64,000 nucleotides of DNA, from contig NZ_JAUSWW010000001.1 in NCBI RefSeq assembly GCF_030815415.1, forward strand, positions 5,146,001 through 5,210,000, read 5' to 3'. The position numbers were made by a program, and so were the translations under genes. Origin of the DNA: Streptomyces canus. GTDB taxonomy: Bacteria; Actinomycetota; Actinomycetes; Streptomycetales; Streptomycetaceae. Below, one piece after another: positions 51,436-59,653 of the stretch (positions are counted from its first letter, which is position 1; each line of letters begins with the position of its first letter). The notes below the pieces were generated by a model. It was not told where the DNA came from and searched no databases. It saw nothing but the letters and a program-made list of their open reading frames with translations.

Positions 51436-52467
51436 TCAGCGGTCCACGATCCGGTCGAACTGCGTGGTGGTGTGCCGCAGATGGGCCACCAGTTCCTCGC
51501 CGACCTTCGGCTCCGGGGCGTCGGAGGGGACGAACAGGATCGACACCTGCATGTGCGGTGGCTCGGCGAACCAGCGCTGCTTGCCGCCCCAGACGAACGG
51601 AGAAAGGTTCCGGTTGACCGTGGCGAGGCCGGCGCGGGCCACGCCCTTGGCGCGCGGCATGACGCCGTGCAGCGCCTTGGGAGCCTCCAGGCCCACTCCG
51701 TGCGACGTACCGCCCGCCACGACGACCAGGAAGCCGTCCGAGGCCGCCTTCTGCTGGCGATAGCCGAACCGGTCGCCCTTGGCCACGTGAGTGACGTCCA
51801 GGACCGCCCCGCGGTACTCGGTGGCCTCGTGGTCCCCCAGCCACAGCCGCGTGCCGATGCGGGCACGGAAGCGGGTCTGCGGGAACTGCTGCTGGAGCCG
51901 GGCGAGATCCTCGGCCTTGAGGTGGCTGACGAACATCGTGTGCAGCGGCAGGCGCGCCGCACGCAACCGGTCCATCCAGCCGATGACCTCCTCGACGGCG
52001 TCCGAGCCGTCCGTGCGGTCCAGCGGCAGGTGGATGGCGAAGCCCTCGAGACGGACGTTCTCTATGGCGGAGTGCAGCTGCGGCAGGTCCTGCTCGCTGA
52101 TGCCGTGACGCTTCATCGAGGACATCACCTCGATGACCACGCGGGCGCCCACGAGGCCGTAGACCCCGTCGATCGACGACACCGAACGGATGACCCGGTC
52201 CGGCAGCGGCACGGGCTCCTCGCCGCGCCGGTACGGCGTCAGCACCAGCAGGTCGCCGCCGAACCAGTCCTTGATGCGCGCGGCCTCGTACGTCGTGCCG
52301 ACCGCGAGGACGTCCGAGCCCAGCCGCGTGGCCTCCTCCGCCAGCCGCTCGTGCCCGAAGCCGTAGCCGTTGCCCTTGCAGACCGGGACGAGACCCGGGA
52401 ACTGGTCCTGCACGTGCTTGTGGTGCGCACGCCAGCGCGCGGTGTCGACGTAGAGCGTGAGCGCCAT
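51436..52467 (-). CDS. alanine racemase-like PLP protein paired with femX
   Basis: The 343-residue protein starts MALTLYVDTARWRAHHKHVQ. The PLP-lysine segment is CKGNGYGFGH (compare VKANAYGHG of alanine racemase), with K31 as the likely Schiff base. Further barrel strands (VSSIDGVYGL, VRLEGFAIHLPLDRT, RARIGTRLWLGDHE) are present. It is shorter than true Alr and the C-terminal domain differs. Together with femX it is conserved in Streptomyces; a role in supplying or recognising a cell-wall amino acid is inferred. The true substrate is unknown. Confidence 0.8.
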   Translation of the reverse strand: MALTLYVDTARWRAHHKHVQDQFPGLVPVCKGNGYGFGHERLAEEATRLGSDVLAVGTTYEAARIKDWFGGDLLVLTPYRRGEEPVPLPDRVIRSVSSIDGVYGLVGARVVIEVMSSMKRHGISEQDLPQLHSAIENVRLEGFAIHLPLDRTDGSDAVEEVIGWMDRLRAARLPLHTMFVSHLKAEDLARLQQQFPQTRFRARIGTRLWLGDHEATEYRGAVLDVTHVAKGDRFGYRQQKAASDGFLVVVAGGTSHGVGLEAPKALHGVMPRAKGVARAGLATVNRNLSPFVWGGKQRWFAEPPHMQVSILFVPSDAPEPKVGEELVAHLRHTTTQFDRIVDR

Positions 52468-52559
52468 GGCCGGACCTGGAACCTTTCTCGTGGCTGCGGT
52501 GTATCAGAGGTATGGAAGCGAACGAACGTGTCGAAGCTATCGAAGCAAACAGCCGGGGT

Positions 52560-53681
52560 TCAGCGGCGCGACATGTAGATGTCGAGCGCCTTGTGGAGCA
52601 GCTTGTTCAGCGGGAAATCCCACTCGCCGAGGTACTCGGCGGCCTGGCCGCCCGTGCCGACCTTGAACTGGATCAGGCCGAAGAGGTGGTCGGTCTCGTC
52701 CAGCGAGTCGGAGATGCCGCGCAGGTCGTAGACGGTCGCGCCGAGCGCGTAGGCGTCGCGCAGCATCCGCCACTGCATCGCGTTCGAGGGCCGGACCTCA
52801 CGGCCGATGTTGTCGGAGGCGCCGTAGGAGTACCAGACGTGTCCGCCGACGATCAGCATCGTCGCCGCCGACAGGTTCACGCCGTTGTGGCGGGCGAAGT
52901 ACAGCCGCATGCGGTTGGGGTCCTCGTTGTTGAGGGCCGTCCACATGCGCTGGAAGTACGACAGCGGGCGGGGCCGGAAGTGGTCACGCACGGCCGTGAT
53001 CTCGTAGAGCCGCTGCCATTCCTCGAGGTCCTGGTAACCGCCCTGGACGACCTCGACACCGGCCTTCTCGGCCTTCTTGATGTTGCGGCGCCACAGCTGG
53101 TTGAAGTTCTTGTGGACCTCTTCCAGGGACCGGTTTGCCAGCGGCACCTGGTACACGTAGCGGGGCTGGACGTCGCCGAAGCCGGCGCCCCCGTCCTCGC
53201 CCTGCTGCCAGCCCATGCGACGGAGCTTGTCGGCGACCTCGAAGGCGCGCGGCTCGATGAAGTCGGCCTCGATGTCGCGCAGCCGCTTCACGTCGGGGTT
53301 CTGGATGCCGGCCTTGATGGAGGTGGCCTCCCAGCGCCGGATGATCACCGGCGGGCCCATCTTCACCGAGAAGGCGCCCTGGTGCTTCAGGTGCGCGAGC
53401 ATCGGTTCCAGCCAGTCGGTCAGATTCGGCGCGAACCAGTTGATGACCGGGCCCTCGGGCAGATAGGCGAGGTAGCGCTTGATCTTGGGGAGCTGCCGAT
53501 AGAGGACCATGCCCGCACCGACCAACTCGCCGGTCTTGTCGTCGAACCACCCGAGGCTCTCGGAGCGCCACTCCGCCTTGACGTCTGCCCAGGCCGGAAC
53601 CTGCATGTGGCTAGCCGACGGCAGGCTCTGGATGTATGCCAGATGCTGCTCGCGGCTGATCGTCCTCAGGGTCAGGCTCAT
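52560..53681 (-). CDS. femX: FemX: lipid II:glycine glycyltransferase
   Basis: The 373-residue FemAB protein starts MSLTLRTISREQHLAYIQSL. It has two GNAT-like folds; the basic coiled-coil arm (HKNFNQLWRRNIKKAEKAGV) lies in the middle, and YSYGASDNIGREVRPSNAMQ and FKVGTGGQAAEYLGEWDFPL are in the C-terminal half. It adds the first glycine of the peptidoglycan cross-bridge from Gly-tRNA. In S. coelicolor the equivalent gene is essential unless vanK replaces it. It lies 92 nt upstream of the racemase-like gene. Confidence 0.93.
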   Translation of the reverse strand: MSLTLRTISREQHLAYIQSLPSASHMQVPAWADVKAEWRSESLGWFDDKTGELVGAGMVLYRQLPKIKRYLAYLPEGPVINWFAPNLTDWLEPMLAHLKHQGAFSVKMGPPVIIRRWEATSIKAGIQNPDVKRLRDIEADFIEPRAFEVADKLRRMGWQQGEDGGAGFGDVQPRYVYQVPLANRSLEEVHKNFNQLWRRNIKKAEKAGVEVVQGGYQDLEEWQRLYEITAVRDHFRPRPLSYFQRMWTALNNEDPNRMRLYFARHNGVNLSAATMLIVGGHVWYSYGASDNIGREVRPSNAMQWRMLRDAYALGATVYDLRGISDSLDETDHLFGLIQFKVGTGGQAAEYLGEWDFPLNKLLHKALDIYMSRR

Positions 53682-53860
53682 TCGGGGCGCTCCTCGGGCT
53701 GGTGTGTCCCCATGGGTACAGGGGCTCCGGCTCTCGCGCCGAAGCCTACTGCGCCTGGCGAGCGCCCCGACTGGGCGTACGGAACCTGCGCCCCGGCCGG
53801 TGGGCCGCCGAGGCGTTCCGCGGTGCTTTGTGTGCTGTTGAGGGGGCGGTGCCCGAGGCG

Positions 53861-54175
53861 TCAGCTGAGGAGTCCGCCGAAGAGGCCGCCGTGCGCCATG
53901 CCGAGGAAGAAGCCGATCGCCGAGGCGCCGAGACCGAGGATCAGTCCGAAGCGTTCACGGGTCGTCTCCGAGATCCACTGGCCGTACGCGCCGACGAGGA
54001 TCCCCACCAGTCCGGTCCAGGAGCTGATGAGGTGCAGGCTGTGGAACATCGCCGTGATGAACGACGTGAGCCCCAGGACCAGGGTCACCGCGAGCAGGGT
54101 GTCCTGGAGGGGGTGGGGTTTGCCGTCCGTGGCGAAGAGGCCTCCGACGGTGTTGGGTCGCAATGCTTGTGCCAT
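53861..54175 (-). CDS. small integral membrane protein
   Basis: The 104-residue protein starts MAQALRPNTVGGLFATDGKP with an excellent GCAGGAGGTG ribosome site that decides the start. It has three hydrophobic helices (about residues 24-44, 50-66 and 78-98). It matches the conserved Streptomyces membrane protein between femX and rpsF. Divergent from rpsF. No known function. Confidence 0.85.
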   Translation of the reverse strand: MAQALRPNTVGGLFATDGKPHPLQDTLLAVTLVLGLTSFITAMFHSLHLISSWTGLVGILVGAYGQWISETTRERFGLILGLGASAIGFFLGMAHGGLFGGLLS

Positions 54176-54439
54176 AGGGCACCTCCTGCGAAAGGCGGCG
54201 CATCGTAGCGCCATACACACCCGATGTGTACAGATTGTCGTTCTTGGCGGCCGGATTTCAACCGGAAGCCAAGGTGCGGGTACTCTGTACCGTCTGCACT
54301 GGTGTCTGCCCATGTCACGACCGGGACTACCGCGAGGAAGCCCCGATTGTCAGTGGCTGCCGATACCTTTGCGTACGCATTACAACCCTCCTGCCACGGA
54401 ACGACCGTGGCCGTTGAGTCCAAAGGAGGTGGGTTCCAC

Positions 54440-54730
54440 ATGCGTCACTACGAGGTGATGGTCATCCTCGACCCCGATCTGGAGGAGCGCGCTGTCGCCC
54501 CCCTGATCGAGAACTTCCTCTCCGTCGTCCGTGAGGGCAACGGAAAGGTCGAGAAGGTCGACACCTGGGGCCGTCGTCGGCTCTCGTACGAGATCAAGAA
54601 GAAGCCCGAGGGCATCTACTCGGTCATCGACCTGCAGGCCGAGCCTGCGGTCGTCAAGGAGCTCGACCGCCAGATGAACCTGAACGAGTCGGTCCTCCGG
54701 ACCAAGGTCCTCCGCCCCGAGAACCACTGA
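54440..54730 (+). CDS. rpsF: 30S ribosomal protein S6
   Basis: The 96-residue protein starts MRHYEVMVILDPDLEERAVA, with AAAGGAGGT 9 nt upstream fixing the start. The ferredoxin-like fold with GRRRLSYEIKKKPEGIYSVI is typical S6. It binds S18 at the 30S platform. It heads the rpsF-ssb-rpsR-rplI operon. Confidence 0.97.
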   Translation: MRHYEVMVILDPDLEERAVAPLIENFLSVVREGNGKVEKVDTWGRRRLSYEIKKKPEGIYSVIDLQAEPAVVKELDRQMNLNESVLRTKVLRPENH

Positions 54731-54809
54731 GCCTCCCGCTCAGCTGATCTCGGGATTCGAGTAGCAGCAACCAAGCAGCCAGAGCAGCAAACCCGCCGAG
54801 AGGTTCCCC

Positions 54810-55412
54810 ATGGCAGGCGAGACCGTCATCACGGTCGTCGGCAATCTTGTCGACGACCCCGAGCTGCGCTTCACCCCCTCCGGTGCGGCGGTCGCGAAGT
54901 TCCGTGTCGCGTCCACCCCCCGCACCTTCGACCGGCAGACCAACGAGTGGAAGGACGGCGAGAGCCTGTTCCTGACCTGCTCGGTCTGGCGTCAGGCGGC
55001 GGAGAACGTCGCGGAGTCGCTCCAGCGAGGCATGCGCGTCATCGTGCAGGGCCGGCTGAAGCAGCGGTCCTACGAGGACCGTGAGGGCGTCAAGCGCACG
55101 GTCTACGAGCTGGACGTCGAGGAAGTCGGCGCCAGCCTGCGCAGTGCCACGGCCAAGGTCACCAAGACTGCCGGCGGCGCCGGCCGCGGTGGTCAGGGTG
55201 GTTACAGCGGCGGTGGCGGCGGCCAGGCCGGCGGCAGCTGGGGTGGAAACTCCGGCGGCGGCCAGCAGGGCGGCGGCGCTCCCGCCGACGACCCCTGGGC
55301 GACCGGCGCTCCCGCCGGTGGCAACCAGGGCGGCGGCGGTGGCGGCGGCTGGGGTGGAAGCCCCAGCGGCGGCCAGCAGGGCGGCGGCTACTCGGACGAG
55401 CCCCCCTTCTAG
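54810..55412 (+). CDS. ssb: single-stranded DNA-binding protein
   Basis: The 200-residue protein starts MAGETVITVVGNLVDDPELR. Its OB fold is about residues 1-110, with FLTCSVWRQAAENVAESLQR. A long Gly/Gln-rich linker follows (GGQGGYSGGGGGQAGGSWGG and more), ending in the acidic partner-binding tip SDEPPF. It protects ssDNA at forks and recruits repair proteins. It lies between rpsF and rpsR in the standard order. Confidence 0.97.
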   Translation: MAGETVITVVGNLVDDPELRFTPSGAAVAKFRVASTPRTFDRQTNEWKDGESLFLTCSVWRQAAENVAESLQRGMRVIVQGRLKQRSYEDREGVKRTVYELDVEEVGASLRSATAKVTKTAGGAGRGGQGGYSGGGGGQAGGSWGGNSGGGQQGGGAPADDPWATGAPAGGNQGGGGGGGWGGSPSGGQQGGGYSDEPPF

Positions 55413-55469
55413 GCCTTCGGGCCGAGGGTGGGTCGTACCCACACTTCTTGATCACACAGGAGAAACACC

Positions 55470-55706
55470 ATGGCGAAGCCGCCTGTGCGCAAGCCTAAGA
55501 AAAAGGTCTGCGCTTTTTGCAAGGACAAGGTCACGTACGTGGACTACAAGGACACGAACATGCTGCGGAAGTTCATTTCCGACCGCGGCAAGATCCGTGC
55601 CCGCCGCGTGACCGGCAACTGCACGCAGCACCAGCGTGACGTCGCCACGGCCGTCAAGAACAGCCGTGAGATGGCGCTGCTGCCCTACACCTCCACCGCG
55701 CGATAA
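55470..55706 (+). CDS. rpsR: 30S ribosomal protein S18
   Basis: The 78-residue basic protein starts MAKPPVRKPKKKVCAFCKDK. The CxxC (C-A-F-C) and KDTNMLRKFISDRGKIRARR are S18 hallmarks; the zinc-type CxxC form suggests the zinc-binding version. It pairs with S6 in the 30S subunit. Confidence 0.97.
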   Translation: MAKPPVRKPKKKVCAFCKDKVTYVDYKDTNMLRKFISDRGKIRARRVTGNCTQHQRDVATAVKNSREMALLPYTSTAR

Positions 55707-55724
55707 GGGAAGGGTGACCGACCA

Positions 55725-56171
55725 ATGAAGATCATCCTTACCCACGAGGTCTCCGGCCTCGGTGCCGCGGGCGACGTCGTCGACGTCAAGGACGGCTACG
55801 CTCGCAACTACCTGATCCCGCGGAAGTTCGCTATCCGCTGGACCAAGGGTGGCGAGAAGGACGTCGAGCAGATCCGTCGTGCTCGCAAGATCCACGAGAT
55901 CCAGACCATCGAGCAGGCCAACCAGGTCAAGGGCCGGCTCGAGGCCGTCAAGGTTCGTCTGGCCGTTCGCTCCGGCGACGCCGGTCGTCTCTTCGGTTCC
56001 GTCACCCCGGCCGACATCGCCTCGGCGATCAAGGCTTCCGGTGGCCCCGAGGTCGACAAGCGCCGCATCGAGCTCGGTTCGCCGATCAAGACGCTGGGCG
56101 CCCACGAGACGTCCGTGCGTCTGCACCCCGAGGTGGCCGCCAAGGTCAACATCGAGGTCGTCGCTGCGTGA
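55725..56171 (+). CDS. rplI: 50S ribosomal protein L9
   Basis: The 148-residue protein starts MKIILTHEVSGLGAAGDVVD. The N-domain has VVDVKDGYARNYLIPRKFAI, then a long central helix and the C-domain with LFGSVTPADIASAIKASGGP. It binds near the L1 stalk of the 50S subunit. Last gene of the operon, followed by a terminator. Confidence 0.97.
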   Translation: MKIILTHEVSGLGAAGDVVDVKDGYARNYLIPRKFAIRWTKGGEKDVEQIRRARKIHEIQTIEQANQVKGRLEAVKVRLAVRSGDAGRLFGSVTPADIASAIKASGGPEVDKRRIELGSPIKTLGAHETSVRLHPEVAAKVNIEVVAA

Positions 56172-56195
56172 CGCTGCGCTTGGTTTGAGCAGCTG

Positions 56196-56227
56196 AGAAG
56201 GGCCGCACCTTCGGGTGCGGCCCTTCT
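56196..56227. terminator. terminator after rplI
   Basis: AGAAGGGCCGCACC (56196-56209) pairs with GGTGCGGCCCTTCT (56214-56227) around a TTCG tetraloop, then T-rich sequence. Confidence 0.9.
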
Positions 56228-56250
56228 TGTGTGCGCCCTGACCGAGGTGT

Positions 56251-56264
56251 GTTTCACGTGAAAC
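56251..56264. promoter_or_regulatory. parS site
   Basis: Perfect GTTTCACGTGAAAC, first of a pair after rplI. Confidence 0.95.
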
Positions 56265-56269
56265 AGAGG

Positions 56270-56283
56270 GTTTCACGTGAAAC
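56270..56283. promoter_or_regulatory. parS site
   Basis: Perfect GTTTCACGTGAAAC, 19 bp from the preceding one (start to start), so both face nearly the same side of the helix. Confidence 0.95.
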
Positions 56284-56321
56284 AGTCGGCGTGCCACGCG
56301 TGATTCAGCGTGGCCCTCTGT

Positions 56322-57659
56322 TCAGCGCGTGGCTCCGGTGACGATCCAGCGGCCCGAGCGGGACCGCAGCCAGAGGGTCAGCATGCGTACCGCCATCATC
56401 AGCGTCATCGCTCCCCAGACCGCGGTGAGGCCACCGCCGAGCGCGGGAATGAGTAGGGCCACAGGTGTGAAGATCGCCAGGGTCAGGACCATGGCCCAGG
56501 CGAGGTAGGGTCCGTCGCCCGCTCCCATCAGGACGCCGTCCAGAACGAAGACGATCCCGCAGATGGGCTGGGCGAGCGCCACCACGAGTAGAGCGGGTAG
56601 TGCCGCGTCCTTCACCACGGAGTCGCTCGTGAACAGCGGAAGGAATACGGGACGGGCCGCCGCGACGGCGAGGCCGAGTATCACGCCCACCGCGATGCCC
56701 CACTGCACCATGCGGCGGCATGCCTCGCGGGCACCCTGGACGTCGCCGGCGCCGAGGTAGCGGCCGATGATGGCCTGTCCTGCGATGGCGATGGCGTCCA
56801 GGGCGAAGGCGAGCAGGCTCCACAGCGACAGGATGATCTGGTGCGCCGCGATGTCGGCATCGCCGAGACGGGCGGCCACGGCCGTGGCGATCATCAGGAT
56901 CGTGCGGAGCGAGAGGGTGCGGACGAGCAGGGGGACGCCGGCCTGCGCCGAAGCCCGGATACCTGCGGCGTCGGGGCGCAGCGAGGCGCCGTGGGCGCGG
57001 GCCCCGCGGACGACGACCACGAGGTACACGGCAGCCATACCGAACTGGGCGATGACGGTGCCCCAGGCGGAGCCGGCGATGCCGAGGTCGGCGCCGTAGA
57101 CGAGCCCCACGTTGAGGGCGGCGTTGGCGACGAAGCCGCCGACGGCGACGTACAGCGGTGTCTTCGTGTCCTGGAGTCCGCGCAGAACGCCGGTCGAGGC
57201 GAGGACGACGAGCATGGCCGGGATGCCGAGGGACGAGATCCGCAGATAGGTGGTCGCGTACGGGGCGGCGGTGTCCGAGGCGCCGAAGAGTTCCACCAGG
57301 GCCGGTGCGGTGGGCAGGACGACGGCGACGACCACGGCGCCGAGCAGGAGTGCCAGCCAGATACCGTCCATGCCCTGCCGGATGGCGGCCGGCAGGTCGT
57401 CGGCTCCGACACGTCGGGCGACGGCTGCGGTCGTGGCGTAGGCGAGGAAGACGAAGATGCTGACGCCTGTCATGAGGAGGGCCGAGGCGACCCCGAGTCC
57501 CGCGAGTTGCGCCGTGCCGAGATGGCCCACGATCGCGCTGTCGGCCATGACGAAGAGCGGCTCGGCGACGAGCGCCCCGAAGGCCGGGACGGCCAGAGCG
57601 ACGATCTCTCGGTCATGCTGTCGCCGTGTGGCGCGCGTGGTCGCCGGAGCATGTGTCAT
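56322..57659 (-). CDS. MATE family efflux transporter
   Basis: The 445-residue protein starts MTHAPATTRATRRQHDREIV. It has about 12 membrane helices in two MATE halves; VPAFGALVAEPLFVMADSAI begins the first half and LFAFDSL-type loops the second. It resembles the DinF-like MATE proteins annotated in this position in Streptomyces. Substrate unknown; probably a cation-driven multidrug exporter. The TTG three codons upstream is a less likely start. Confidence 0.88.
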   Translation of the reverse strand: MTHAPATTRATRRQHDREIVALAVPAFGALVAEPLFVMADSAIVGHLGTAQLAGLGVASALLMTGVSIFVFLAYATTAAVARRVGADDLPAAIRQGMDGIWLALLLGAVVVAVVLPTAPALVELFGASDTAAPYATTYLRISSLGIPAMLVVLASTGVLRGLQDTKTPLYVAVGGFVANAALNVGLVYGADLGIAGSAWGTVIAQFGMAAVYLVVVVRGARAHGASLRPDAAGIRASAQAGVPLLVRTLSLRTILMIATAVAARLGDADIAAHQIILSLWSLLAFALDAIAIAGQAIIGRYLGAGDVQGAREACRRMVQWGIAVGVILGLAVAAARPVFLPLFTSDSVVKDAALPALLVVALAQPICGIVFVLDGVLMGAGDGPYLAWAMVLTLAIFTPVALLIPALGGGLTAVWGAMTLMMAVRMLTLWLRSRSGRWIVTGATR

Positions 57660-58119
57660 GAGCACCAATCTAATCGTCCACAGGTAAGAGATGCAATGTG
57701 TTAATGACCCTTACTTGCCTTGTCGTCGCGTGCGCTTTCGTGTGCCGTTCGATGTGATCTTGGCCCGACTGGGAAAGTTTTTCTTCTGCACAGCCGGTGG
57801 ATGGGAAGAGTGCTGGTCAGGGCTGGTCCCGGATGAGAACCGCGAGCTTGTTCACAGGCCTGTCCACCGGGTCGTGCACAGGTTTTGGGGAGTTCTCCAC
57901 AGCATCGGGGCCGTCGTCCACATGGCCTGTGGATAACCAGATTGGCTGACGGTGCCGTCGGGCCTACCGTGGTCCGGCGCCCACTCCGTCTGTCGGCCCG
58001 GAAACCATCACAAAACCGACGCGCCAGAACCGGAGTTGGGCCTCTTATTTGTCAGTGCCGTGCCGTAGAAAAAGAGAAGCACGGCGAGGTCCGCTCCGCG
58101 GACGGGAGGAGGTGGCTCG
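57660..58119. other. intergenic region upstream of dnaB with DnaA-box cluster
   Basis: About 460 bp without a gene. A tight group of DnaA-box-like sequences lies at 57848-57936. The dnaB gene starts at 58120 behind GGGAGGAGG. I see no supported small ORF. Confidence 0.5.
57848..57936. promoter_or_regulatory. DnaA-box cluster upstream of dnaB
   Basis: TTGTTCACA (57848), CTGTCCACC (57860), TCGTGCACA (57872), TTCTCCACA (57893), TCGTCCACA (57914) and reverse TTATCCACA (57928-57936) lie within 89 bp. The last is a perfect E. coli-type box. Spacing is tight, as in oriC. Binding is inferred. Confidence 0.6.
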
Positions 58120-59592
58120 GTGAGCATTTCCGAGCCCTTGGACGATCCGTGGGCCGACAGCGGTCCCAGTGATCGCCTGCCTGCCTCGCGCCGCCGCGGC
58201 GAGGGTGGCCGAGGTCGCGACGAGCAGCACGACCGCGGCCGGGAGAGCGGTGAATGGGACGGCGGGAGTACGTCCTTCGAACGTGTCCCGCCGCAGGACC
58301 TCGACGCCGAGCAGTCCGTCCTCGGCGGCATGCTTCTGTCGAAGGACGCCATCGCCGACGTCGTCGAGGTCATCAAAGGACACGACTTCTACAAGCCGGC
58401 GCACGAGACGATCTTCCAGGCGATCCTCGATATCTACGCCAAGGGCGAGCCGGCCGACCCGATCACGATCGCGGCCGAGCTGACCAAGCGCGGTGAGATC
58501 AACAAGGTCGGCGGCGCATCGTATCTGCACACCCTTGTCCAGACGGTGCCGACGGCGGCCAACGCCGAGTACTACGCGGAGATCGTGCACGAGCGCGCGG
58601 TCCTGCGCCGTCTGGTCGAGGCCGGCACCCGCATCACCCAGATGGGATACGCGGCCGACGACGACGTCGACGAGATCGTCAACCGCGCCCAGGCCGAGAT
58701 CTACGCGGTCACCGAGCAGCGCACCAGCGAGGACTATCTGCCGCTCGGCGACATCATGGAGGGCGCGCTCGACGAGATCGAGGCGATCGGCTCCCGCACG
58801 GGCGAGATGACCGGTGTGCCGACGGGATTCACGGACCTGGACTCGCTCACCAACGGTCTTCACCCGGGCCAGATGATCGTCATCGCGGCCCGCCCCGCCA
58901 TGGGTAAGTCCACGCTGGCGCTGGACTTCGCGCGGGCGGCGTCGATCAAGAACAACCTGCCGAGCGTCATCTTCTCCCTGGAAATGGGGCGCAACGAGAT
59001 CGCGATGCGTCTGCTGTCGGCCGAGGCGCGGGTGGCCCTGCACCACATGCGTTCCGGCACCATGACGGACGAGGACTGGACGAGGCTGGCCCGACGGATG
59101 CCCGAGGTCTCGGCCGCGCCGCTCTACATCGACGACTCCCCGAACCTGTCGATGATGGAGATCCGCGCGAAATGCCGTCGGCTGAAGCAGCGCAACGACA
59201 TCAAGCTCGTGATCATCGACTATCTGCAGCTGATGCAGTCCGGCAAGCGCTCCGAGAGCCGTCAGCAGGAGGTCTCGGACATGTCTCGTAACCTCAAGCT
59301 CCTGGCCAAGGAGCTCGAGGTCCCGGTGATCGCGCTCTCACAGCTCAACCGTGGCCCCGAGCAGCGCACCGACAAGAAGCCACAGGTGTCCGACCTGCGT
59401 GAATCCGGCTCCATCGAGCAGGACGCCGACATGGTGATCCTGCTGCACCGCGAGGACGCCTACGAGAAGGAGTCGCCGCGCGCCGGCGAGGCGGACATCA
59501 TCGTGGGCAAGCACCGTAACGGCCCGACGGCTACGATCACGGTCGCCTTCCAGGGCCACTACTCGCGCTTCGTGGACATGGCCCAGACCTGA
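58120..59592 (+). CDS. dnaB: replicative DNA helicase
   Basis: The 490-residue helicase starts at GTG (MSISEPLDDPWADSGPSDRL). The N-terminal collar (about residues 55-160) contains QSVLGGMLLSKDAIADVVEV. The RecA-like motor has Walker A RPAMGKST (about 258-268), Walker B KLVIIDYLQLM and an arginine-finger region. It unwinds the fork after loading by DnaA with DciA. No intein is present, although DnaB inteins occur in other actinobacteria. Confidence 0.97.
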   Translation: MSISEPLDDPWADSGPSDRLPASRRRGEGGRGRDEQHDRGRESGEWDGGSTSFERVPPQDLDAEQSVLGGMLLSKDAIADVVEVIKGHDFYKPAHETIFQAILDIYAKGEPADPITIAAELTKRGEINKVGGASYLHTLVQTVPTAANAEYYAEIVHERAVLRRLVEAGTRITQMGYAADDDVDEIVNRAQAEIYAVTEQRTSEDYLPLGDIMEGALDEIEAIGSRTGEMTGVPTGFTDLDSLTNGLHPGQMIVIAARPAMGKSTLALDFARAASIKNNLPSVIFSLEMGRNEIAMRLLSAEARVALHHMRSGTMTDEDWTRLARRMPEVSAAPLYIDDSPNLSMMEIRAKCRRLKQRNDIKLVIIDYLQLMQSGKRSESRQQEVSDMSRNLKLLAKELEVPVIALSQLNRGPEQRTDKKPQVSDLRESGSIEQDADMVILLHREDAYEKESPRAGEADIIVGKHRNGPTATITVAFQGHYSRFVDMAQT

Positions 59593-59653
59593 GCCGCCTG
59601 TCTCCGGCCCAAAGCGTTCGACGCCGCGGTGTTCCGCGGGGTGGACTGGGCCC

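Noticed and set aside
58120..59592. Intein in DnaB
   Set aside because: The protein is 490 residues with uninterrupted Walker motifs, and no splicing-type blocks were found.
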